Source: Candidatus Wildermuthbacteria bacterium (GTDB lineage Bacteria > Patescibacteriota > Minisyncoccia > Minisyncoccales > UBA10102). Taken from it: a stretch of DNA of 5,785 nt. Positions 1-4,412 of the stretch are shown here, piece after piece; position 1 is the stretch's first letter, and every line of letters starts with the position of its first letter. Below the pieces are notes generated by a model, which was not told where the DNA came from, did not search any database, and worked only from the letters and a program-made list of their open reading frames with translations. The DNA lies in the NCBI GenBank assembly GCA_016177245.1, contig JACOVR010000004.1:1-5785 (forward strand). The letters run 5' to 3'. The position numbers were made by a program, and so were the translations under genes.

Positions 1-226
1 GCAGCACCTCGAAGAGTTGGAGCTGTTGAAATGTTGGCATGCCATACAGTTCCAATGCTTCATCCTGTCGTATATATAAAGAACAAAAGAGTTCAAGTTC
101 CTGGCCTTCAGACGCCTTCGCAAGCATTGGCGCAGCAAGAAATACCTTGTATCCTATAGAACCCGCGCTTAGTATGATAGAGTCAGGGGCCTTGGCCAAC
201 ACCCTGCCCTTGAGATAAGAAATCAT
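1..226 (-). CDS. ruvA: Holliday junction branch migration protein RuvA, N-terminal part (cut by window edge)
   Basis: Reading the minus strand from an ATG at 226-224 gives 75 codons that run off the left edge without a stop. The product starts MISYLKGRVLAKAPDSIILS and has the RuvA domain I (OB-fold) layout: the MI..L.G start, a G-x-x-GY turn (residues 22-26), GQELELF (41-47), and the block YIRQDEALELYGM (51-63). That block matches the family's VREDAxxLYGF motif. RuvA forms tetramers that clamp Holliday junctions and load the RuvB motor during recombination repair. The two helix-hairpin-helix motifs and the RuvB-binding domain III would lie outside the window. The acidic pin, E55-D56 in E. coli RuvA, reads Q54-D55 here, so one of the two acidic residues is replaced. 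The gene is divergent from uvrB with 14 bases between the start codons. No Shine-Dalgarno sequence is evident; a candidate promoter predicts a leader of only about 2 nt. Confidence 0.93.
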   Translation of the reverse strand, partial: MISYLKGRVLAKAPDSIILSAGSIGYKVFLAAPMLAKASEGQELELFCSLYIRQDEALELYGMPTFQQLQLFEVL

Positions 227-239
227 ATTCTTCTATACT
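210..239 (+). promoter_or_regulatory. Candidate sigma70-type promoter facing uvrB
   Basis: TTGAGA (210-215), an 18-base spacer and TATACT (234-239) match the consensus at 5 of 6 positions in each box. The problem is placement: the -10 ends one base before the uvrB ATG at 241, so transcription would normally start around 246, inside codon 2 or 3. Either the element is not used for uvrB, or translation starts downstream (next in-frame ATG at 274), or a second promoter inside ruvA supplies the mRNA. The -10 is shared with the opposing ruvA promoter. Confidence 0.35.
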
Positions 240-262
240 AATGCAATTTAAGCTTGTTTCAA
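235..262 (-). promoter_or_regulatory. Candidate sigma70-type promoter for ruvA
   Basis: On the minus strand a -35 element TTGAAA (262-257) is followed by a 16-base spacer and a -10 element TAGTAT (240-235). Transcription would start near 228, about 2 bases before the ruvA ATG at 226, giving a leaderless or near-leaderless mRNA. The spacer and -35 lie inside the first codons of uvrB. The -10 overlaps the plus-strand candidate -10 for uvrB base for base, so the two promoters could compete. The call rests on motif matching by eye. Confidence 0.5.
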
Positions 263-2142
263 AATTTCGGCCAATGGGCGACCAGCCGCAAGCGATCCAC
301 CAGCTGACAAAAAACATTACATCAGGCATTCCCCACCAGGTGATTTTGGGCGTGACTGGATCGGGAAAAACCTACACCATGGCTTCTGTGATTAAGAAAA
401 TCCAAAAGCCAACGCTTGTGATTTCTCCCAACAAAACCCTTGCAGCCCAGCTCTACCAGGAGTTCAGGGAATTCTTCCCAAAGAATGGCGTGCATTACTT
501 TGTTTCGTATTACGACTACTATCAGCCAGAAGCATACATCCCCCAGACCGACACGTATATTGAAAAAGACGCCAAAATCAACGAGGTGCTCGACCGGCTT
601 CGGCACGAGGCAGTTCAGGACGTGCTCAACAGGCGCGACGCGGTGGTGGTTGCATCGGTGTCGTGTATTTACAATATCGGGTCTCCCGATGAATACCGGC
701 GCGTCGCATTGCACGTGAAAGCAGGCCAGACAATGAGCAGGCGGGACTTTCTCTCCCACCTCACTTCTCTCCAGTACCAACGAAACGACTTTGACTTTGG
801 CCCCGGAACCTTTCGGGTGAGAGGAAGTGTTGTAGAAATTCACATCGTGACGGGAAAAGAAATAGTGAGGGTTGAATTTGAGGGAGAACGAATTGTTTCG
901 CCAAAATCATACACCCTGTACCCTGCAAAATTCTGGGTAACGCAAGAAGAAAAACTCAAAATTGCGCTTGCCAACATACGGCTTGAGCTCCAAGAACGGC
1001 TCTCTGAACTACGAAAGAAAAAGAAACTGCTTGAGGCGCAGCGTTTAGAGCAACGCACGAATTTCGACCTTGAGATGATCGGGGAGTCGGGCTATTGCCA
1101 CGGCATCGAGAACTATTCGCGCCATTTTGAATTTCGAAAACCAGACGATCCTCCCTTTACCCTTCTTGATTATTTTGGGGATGATTTTTTGGTGTGCATT
1201 GATGAAAGCCATTTAACCCTCCCCCAGTTAAGAGCGATGGCAGTGCAAGACCGCATGCGCAAGGAAACGCTTATCGAACACGGCTTTCGCCTTCCCTCTG
1301 CAATAGACAACAGGCCGCTCACCCTTCAAGAAACATTTCAAAAAATACAGCAGGCCGTGTATGTGTCTGCAACGCCTGGCGAATTTGAAAAACAAAAGAG
1401 CGGCAAAAAGAATATCGTAGAACAGCTCATACGCCCCACCGGACTTTTGGAGCCCGCAATAGAAATCAAGCGTACCGGCAATCAAATCAAAAACCTTGTT
1501 GAAGAAATCAAAAAATCAAAAGCTAAAAGCCAAAGAACGCTCGTGATAACCCTTACCAAACGGCTCGCTGAAGAAATTGCGAATTTTCTTGAAGAACGCG
1601 GCATCAAAACCCAGTGGCTCCACTCTGAAGTGAAAACGCTTGAAAGGCCTGGCATCCTGGAGGGTTTTAGAAGGGGCGAGTTTGACGTGATCGTGGGAAT
1701 CAATCTTTTGAGGGAGGGGCTCGATCTGCCAGAGGTTGCGCTCGTTGCGATTCTCGACGCTGACAAAGAAGGATTCTTGAGAAATGAGACAACCCTGATT
1801 CAAACAATGGGCAGGGCTGCGAGGCATCCTGAAGGAAGGGTGATCCTCTACGCAGACAAAATGACAGGATCGATGAAAAAGGCGCTGGGAGAAGTGCGCA
1901 GGAGAAGAAAAATCCAGGAAGCATTCAACAAAAAGCACGGCGTTGTGCCCAAACCCATCGTAAAGCCAATCAGGAAATGGCTTTTTGGAGAAAAATCACG
2001 AATCGTACAGGAAGAATTCTCGCACGTGAGAGACGCAACGTTGCTTGAGAATGAAATGAAAGAAGCTGCTGCGTCCCTTGATTTCGAACGCGCGGCGTAT
2101 CTCCGCGACCTCATCAAATCCCTGCCAACAAAGACGGGGTAA
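241..2142 (+). CDS. uvrB: Excinuclease ABC subunit UvrB
   Basis: This is the helicase-like damage-verification subunit of nucleotide excision repair. It takes damaged DNA from UvrA and recruits the UvrC nuclease. The 633 residues carry the full set of marks: the N-terminal GDQPQAI nucleotide-binding motif (13-19), Walker A GVTGSGKT (37-44), the tyrosine-rich beta-hairpin that probes the damaged strand (about 90-111, YYDYYQPEAY), DESH Walker B (321-324), SATPG (376-380), GINLLREGLD (486-495), and motif VI QTMGRAAR (521-528). A C-terminal UVR helical hairpin for UvrC binding lies at about 600-629 (EMKEAAASLDFERAA). It is shorter than E. coli UvrB (673), mainly because about 14 residues are missing from domain 2 near residue 216 and the linker before UVR is short. 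The ATG at 241 is preferred over M12 (274) because FKLVSKFRP before GDQP is conserved. No Shine-Dalgarno sequence precedes it. Stop is TAA. Confidence 0.98.
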   Translation: MQFKLVSKFRPMGDQPQAIHQLTKNITSGIPHQVILGVTGSGKTYTMASVIKKIQKPTLVISPNKTLAAQLYQEFREFFPKNGVHYFVSYYDYYQPEAYIPQTDTYIEKDAKINEVLDRLRHEAVQDVLNRRDAVVVASVSCIYNIGSPDEYRRVALHVKAGQTMSRRDFLSHLTSLQYQRNDFDFGPGTFRVRGSVVEIHIVTGKEIVRVEFEGERIVSPKSYTLYPAKFWVTQEEKLKIALANIRLELQERLSELRKKKKLLEAQRLEQRTNFDLEMIGESGYCHGIENYSRHFEFRKPDDPPFTLLDYFGDDFLVCIDESHLTLPQLRAMAVQDRMRKETLIEHGFRLPSAIDNRPLTLQETFQKIQQAVYVSATPGEFEKQKSGKKNIVEQLIRPTGLLEPAIEIKRTGNQIKNLVEEIKKSKAKSQRTLVITLTKRLAEEIANFLEERGIKTQWLHSEVKTLERPGILEGFRRGEFDVIVGINLLREGLDLPEVALVAILDADKEGFLRNETTLIQTMGRAARHPEGRVILYADKMTGSMKKALGEVRRRRKIQEAFNKKHGVVPKPIVKPIRKWLFGEKSRIVQEEFSHVRDATLLENEMKEAAASLDFERAAYLRDLIKSLPTKTG

Positions 2143-2156
2143 GTGCCGCTGACACC

Positions 2157-2222
2157 AGATATAAGCCAGACATAAACTAGACATAAGCTAGACATAAACT
2201 AGACATAAGCTAGATACAAGTT
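2157..2222 (+). repeat. Tandem array of six 11-bp units
   Basis: Six consecutive 11-base units fill the space after uvrB. They are AGATATAAGCC (2157-2167), AGACATAAACT (2168-2178), AGACATAAGCT (2179-2189), AGACATAAACT (2190-2200), AGACATAAGCT (2201-2211) and the degenerate AGATACAAGTT (2212-2222). The four inner units alternate A/G at position 9, giving a 22-bp higher-order period. A CTAG tetramer recurs every 11 bp (2177, 2188, 2199, 2210), close to one helical turn. The array ends where the promoter of the Cas2-like gene begins: its last unit overlaps the candidate -35. It could be a phased protein-binding array or a simple slippage repeat; the sequence alone cannot decide. Confidence 0.95.
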
Positions 2223-2243
2223 GGTTAATTAACAATACTATGG
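2217..2243 (+). repeat. 27-bp direct repeat, upstream copy
   Basis: This 27-base stretch recurs at 2844-2870 with 23 of 27 positions identical; the mismatches are at 2220 and 2232-2234. The conserved cores are TTGGTTAATTA and ATACTATGG. The copy overlaps the candidate -35 of the Cas2-like gene and stops next to its -10. It includes the perfect palindrome GTTAATTAAC (2224-2233) and the left arm of the inverted repeat ACTAT-GGT-ATAGT (2237-2249). Its position suits an operator. Direct evidence is only the repeat itself. Confidence 0.85.
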
Positions 2244-2249
2244 TATAGT
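2221..2249 (+). promoter_or_regulatory. Candidate extended -10 promoter for the Cas2-like gene
   Basis: TTGGTT (2221-2226), a 17-base spacer and TATAGT (2244-2249), preceded by TGG to give an extended -10 (TGnTATAGT). Transcription should start near 2256, leaving a leader of about 6 nt before the ATG at 2262, too short for a Shine-Dalgarno sequence. The -10 is embedded in the inverted repeat ACTAT-GGT-ATAGT and the -35 in the 27-bp direct repeat, so a bound repressor would block it. Confidence 0.55.
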
Positions 2250-2261
2250 TAGTAAATCACT

Positions 2262-2855
2262 ATGTCGAAATATAAATACTATTTTCGGAAGCCAAGAACG
2301 GAAATTGCGAAGGATGTCATGCGGTGGCTTCTTGCGGCTGGGGCGCTCTCAATCGCTGCCACCTCTCCGTTTTTTGGAATCCAGGCCTGGCGAGCGTTTC
2401 ACAAATGGCAACAACAAGAAAAATATCAAAAACGTAGATTCTCGAGCGTGTTCACTCGGCTCAAGCGATCTGGAGTTATTGCCATGGAAAGAGACGGCCA
2501 CCATGTTGTGATCTCGCTTACGTCCGAAGGCAAAAAGCTTGCTGGGTATATGCAAATCGATGCTCTCAAGATCAAACACCCAAAACAATGGGACAAAAAA
2601 TGGCGTCTCGTGCTTTTCGACATTGTTCAATCGAAACGAACAGAACGAAACGCCCTTCGCGCAAAATTACAGGAGTTGGGATTTCGGTTCTTCCAAAAAA
2701 GCGCATGGATATGCCCCTTTGAATGCAAAGACGAAATTGAGGTTTTGAGAAACTTTTTTGGCCTGGGCAGCAAAGAAGTATCCTTGGTGACCGCACAAAA
2801 TATAGAGGACGAGAATCATTGGAAGAATAAATTTGGGCTTGATCAACTTGGTTAA
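2262..2855 (+). CDS. Winged-helix protein with PaaX-type C-terminal, Cas2-like domain
   Basis: The 197-residue product has two parts. Residues about 15-95 look like a winged helix: a hydrophobic first helix (22-43), a basic recognition region (RRFSSVFTRLKRSG, 58-71), and a beta-wing ending in ISLTSEGKKLA (84-94). Residues about 110-195 have the Cas2/PaaX C-terminal pattern: a strand ending in RLVLFDI (115-121) with the Cas2-position aspartate D120, a basic helix KRTERNALRAKLQELGF (125-141), then FFQKSAWICPF (143-153). From memory, such proteins are common in CPR genomes and are often labelled Cas2 or PaaX-like. No cas1 or CRISPR array is present here, so a transcription regulator is more likely than an adaptation nuclease. 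The hydrophobic 22-43 stretch could alternatively be a membrane helix. The gene is bracketed by 27-bp direct repeats; its last codons and TAA stop lie inside the downstream copy. The target is unknown; autoregulation is plausible. Confidence 0.85.
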   Translation: MSKYKYYFRKPRTEIAKDVMRWLLAAGALSIAATSPFFGIQAWRAFHKWQQQEKYQKRRFSSVFTRLKRSGVIAMERDGHHVVISLTSEGKKLAGYMQIDALKIKHPKQWDKKWRLVLFDIVQSKRTERNALRAKLQELGFRFFQKSAWICPFECKDEIEVLRNFFGLGSKEVSLVTAQNIEDENHWKNKFGLDQLG

Positions 2856-2870
2856 TTACTGATACTATGG
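2844..2870 (+). repeat. 27-bp direct repeat, downstream copy
   Basis: This is the second copy of the 2217-2243 element, offset by 627 bases, with 23 of 27 identical. It covers the last three sense codons and TAA stop of the Cas2-like gene and 15 bases beyond it. It lacks the right arm of the inverted repeat and the -10 box found after the upstream copy, so it is not a duplicate promoter. It lies about 50 bases upstream of the rpsT -35 element. Confidence 0.85.
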
Positions 2871-2920
2871 ACTTCTTAATGAAACGATAGAAACTGCCCC
2901 CCAACCTCCTGCGCAAACTC

Positions 2921-2949
2921 TTGAAGGGAGTAAGGGAACGTGGTATAAA
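2921..2949 (+). promoter_or_regulatory. Extended -10 promoter for rpsT, leaderless start
   Basis: TTGAAG (2921-2926), a 17-base spacer and TATAAA (2944-2949) preceded by TGG form a strong extended -10 promoter. Counting about 7 bases from the -10 puts the transcription start at 2956-2957, on the A of the rpsT ATG. The rest of the 101-base gap (2856-2956) holds the end of the 27-bp repeat and a C-run (2897-2902), and nothing else that I recognise. Confidence 0.65.
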
Positions 2950-2956
2950 TTTCTAT

Positions 2957-3220
2957 ATGCCAATTACAAAGTCGGCGAAAAAAGCGCTGCGCCAAAGCAT
3001 TCGAAGGCGAGCACAAAATCTTAAGGTAAAAAATACTCTCAAGGCGCTCGTCAAGCGCGTCCGGATGTTAGCCTTGCAAAAAAATTCCGGTGAGGCAAGG
3101 GCGATTCTGCCTGCCCTGTTCAAGGCCCTCGACAAAGCTGCGAAGCTCAACGTCATCGCGAAAAACACCGCGTCGAGGCACAAGTCGCGCTTGACAAAAC
3201 TGATCTCAAAAATCTTATAG
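2957..3220 (+). CDS. rpsT: 30S ribosomal protein S20
   Basis: This is a primary 16S rRNA-binding protein of the small subunit. The 87 residues equal the usual S20 length and show the family pattern: MPITKSAKKALRQSIRRR at the start (E. coli MANIKSAKK), a long basic helical bundle, and the C-terminal signature VIAKNTASRHKSRLTKLI (67-84), which corresponds to IHKNKAARHKANLT. The ATG at 2957 is chosen over an in-frame TTG at 2921, because S20 proteins begin at M-x-x-x-KSAKK and because the TTG lies in the -35 box. No Shine-Dalgarno sequence lies within range; the purine-rich GGGAG at 2927-2931 is more than 25 bases away and upstream of the predicted transcript start. The TAG stop overlaps the holA stop on the other strand. 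holA and rpsT are neighbours in many bacteria, which supports both calls. Confidence 0.97.
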   Translation: MPITKSAKKALRQSIRRRAQNLKVKNTLKALVKRVRMLALQKNSGEARAILPALFKALDKAAKLNVIAKNTASRHKSRLTKLISKIL

Positions 3221-3246
3221 CCCTGCGACAAGAGAAAACAGGGCTA
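3208..3246 (-). terminator. Candidate intrinsic terminator of the polA-receiver-holA operon
   Basis: An 8-bp perfect stem, TAGCCCTG (3218-3225) with CAGGGCTA (3239-3246), encloses a 13-base loop. On the minus strand it is followed by TAAGATTTTT, a five-T run at 3212-3208 on the plus-strand numbering. The stem includes the last holA codons and the first base of its TAA, so the terminator is built into the coding end. The long loop and the five-base gap before the T run weaken the call. Confidence 0.5.
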
Positions 3247-4042
3247 CGGCAGGTTCTTGTTTGCCTGTTTTTATCGCAAGGTCGGTCTGGAAAATTTTCT
3301 CATGCATCACCCGCGGGTTGGCGAGGGTTCGAATATACCACGAAAGCATGGGGAGCATGGAAAGGGGGCGGTCTCCTTTTTCAAGGCGAACGCAGAGAAG
3401 TTCAAGCGCCCTTTTTTTGTTTCCGGCTCGCAATGCGTTGATTGCTGCGAATACATCGGTCTCTAGATTGATCTGCTGGAAGAATGGTTTGAGGTCTTTG
3501 GTTCGCAAGAAAGAATTTTTTGACTTTGCAAATGCCGCAAGTTTTTTAATCTCGTTCGAAAGCTGCCATGCGTCACTGCCAATTTCTTTTTGAAGCACGG
3601 CGACTGCTTCCGTCTCGATCTGCACGCCATACCGCCAGAACTCCTGCGTGATCCATTTTCGAAGGCGCGGGCCTTCGAGCGGCGCGAACTCCTGCGTCTT
3701 TGCGCGTGTTTGAAGCAATCGAAAAAGGGGCTGGGACTTTTTTGGATCCCCCTCCTCAAAAAACACGATAATGTCTTTTGAGGTTTCGAGGATTTTTTTT
3801 CTTTGAGCGAGAAATTCGGCAATGGCTGGATTCCCCAACGCGTTTTGGACGATAAGGAGTTTTTTGTCTTGGAAGAGCGAATTGGTTTGAAGCTCGGTCT
3901 GGAGCTGGCTAGGATCGACGGTTGAGCAGTCGAGGCGGCGCAAATGCACGGGATTGGCATGGCGGGTGGCGTATTCAGCAATGATTTCCTGGAGCTTGCG
4001 GCGCGCAAGAAATGTTTCTTTTCCAAAGAGAAATACAAGCAT
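3215..4042 (-). CDS. holA: DNA polymerase III, delta subunit (shortened)
   Basis: HolA delta is the clamp-loader wrench that opens the beta sliding clamp. The 275 residues follow the family order: an LFGKETFLARRKL start (5-17, compare LYGxExFL), LQTNSLFQDKKLLIVQNA (51-68, compare slFs.krlvvv), FFEEGDPKKSQPLFRLLQ (94-111), a W at 130 within RKWITQEF, the G-x-x-AW-x-LSNEIKKL block (155-168), and the closing TDLAIKTGK (253-261). E. coli HolA has 343 residues. The main loss is in C-terminal domain III: between WYIRTLAN (235-242) and HEKIFQTDLAIK about 40-45 residues (two or so helices) are absent compared with typical homologues. The reading frame stays intact. The ATG abuts the receiver stop codon (TAGATG) with no Shine-Dalgarno sequence, so translational coupling is likely. 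The TAA stop overlaps rpsT tail to tail by 6 bases. Confidence 0.88.
   Translation of the reverse strand: MLVFLFGKETFLARRKLQEIIAEYATRHANPVHLRRLDCSTVDPSQLQTELQTNSLFQDKKLLIVQNALGNPAIAEFLAQRKKILETSKDIIVFFEEGDPKKSQPLFRLLQTRAKTQEFAPLEGPRLRKWITQEFWRYGVQIETEAVAVLQKEIGSDAWQLSNEIKKLAAFAKSKNSFLRTKDLKPFFQQINLETDVFAAINALRAGNKKRALELLCVRLEKGDRPLSMLPMLSWYIRTLANPRVMHEKIFQTDLAIKTGKQEPAVALFSLVAGL
3248..3272 (+). terminator. Candidate intrinsic terminator of rpsT
   Basis: CAGGT (3250-3254) can pair with GCCTG (3263-3267), with one G-U pair and optional outer G-U pairs. It is followed directly by five T (3268-3272). The stem is short, but the 8-bp hairpin at 3218-3246 sits just upstream and could pause polymerase. 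The element lies inside the 3' end of holA on the opposite strand. Confidence 0.4.
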
Positions 4043-4408
4043 CTACGCGAGGTGGGTTCTGATTTTTTCAATCACCTCCTCTGGGGTGAACTGAACCTTG
4101 ATGAGAAAATCTGCGGCGCCAAGCTCCAACGCTCTTTCAACGTCTTCTTTCCCTCCAAGGTTGGAAAGGATAACCACGGGGATGGAATTGGTTGCATGGT
4201 TTTCTTTCAGGTGCTGGAGGACTCGAAATCCATCGATGCCGGGCAGCATCATGTCGAGCAGCACCAAATTTGGTTTTTTCTCTTTCGCGAGCTCAAGCCC
4301 CTTTTCTCCGTCTGCAGATTCAAACACCTCGTAGCCCTCCTTGCTAAGTTTTTGGGTCGTTAGTTCTCGAAGGAACGGGTCGTCTTCAATAACCAGGATC
4401 TTTTGCAT
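4043..4408 (-). CDS. Stand-alone response regulator receiver domain protein (CheY-like)
   Basis: The 121 residues are a single receiver domain with all catalytic positions: the acidic pair D9-D10 in VIEDD, phospho-acceptor D52 in LVLLDMMLPGIDG (48-60), the switch serine S82 in VVILSNLGG, and the invariant lysine K104 in ADFLIK. It ends at FTPEEVIEKIRTHLA, so there is no DNA-binding or enzymatic output domain; it must act by protein contact or phosphotransfer. The ILSNLGGKED and FTPEEV stretches resemble lone receivers I associate with CPR genomes. It sits between polA (4 bases upstream) and holA (0 bases downstream) in the same direction, so the three should be co-transcribed. No histidine kinase is in the window. 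No Shine-Dalgarno sequence is visible before the ATG, which falls next to the polA TAG stop. Confidence 0.95.
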   Translation of the reverse strand: MQKILVIEDDPFLRELTTQKLSKEGYEVFESADGEKGLELAKEKKPNLVLLDMMLPGIDGFRVLQHLKENHATNSIPVVILSNLGGKEDVERALELGAADFLIKVQFTPEEVIEKIRTHLA

Positions 4409-4412
4409 GCAT

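Noticed and set aside
274..276. M12 as the true uvrB start, compatible with the promoter at 210-239
   Set aside because: It would remove the conserved FKL-x-S-x-F-x-P segment before GDQP. The ATG at 241 is kept, though transcript mapping would settle it.
322..843. Minus-strand open frame of 173 codons inside uvrB, and similar long antisense frames at 1516-1938, 3463-4071 and 4569-5195
   Set aside because: They lie wholly or almost wholly within clearly recognised genes, show no family resemblance, and are low-complexity or Cys/His/Phe- or Ser/Arg-rich, as expected of frame shadows.
2157..2222. CRISPR array next to a Cas2-like gene
   Set aside because: The units are 11 bp, contiguous and without spacers, and no cas1 is nearby. 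This is a tandem repeat, not an array.
2280..2395. N-terminal hydrophobic stretch of the Cas2-like protein as a membrane anchor
   Set aside because: It is plausible by hydrophobicity, but homologous winged-helix regulators have a hydrophobic first helix in the same place, and a wing follows. Left as an alternative only.
2925..2935. Purine-rich GGGAGTAAGGG as Shine-Dalgarno for rpsT
   Set aside because: It ends more than 20 bases before the ATG and would be upstream of the predicted transcription start.
2921..2956. TTG start giving a 12-residue N-terminal extension of S20
   Set aside because: S20 proteins begin directly before the KSAKK motif, and the TTG is the -35 box of a strong promoter.
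4404..4411. TGCATGCA palindrome at the polA-receiver junction as an operator
   Set aside because: Eight bases of palindrome in an operon interior occur readily by chance, and it is fixed partly by the start codon.
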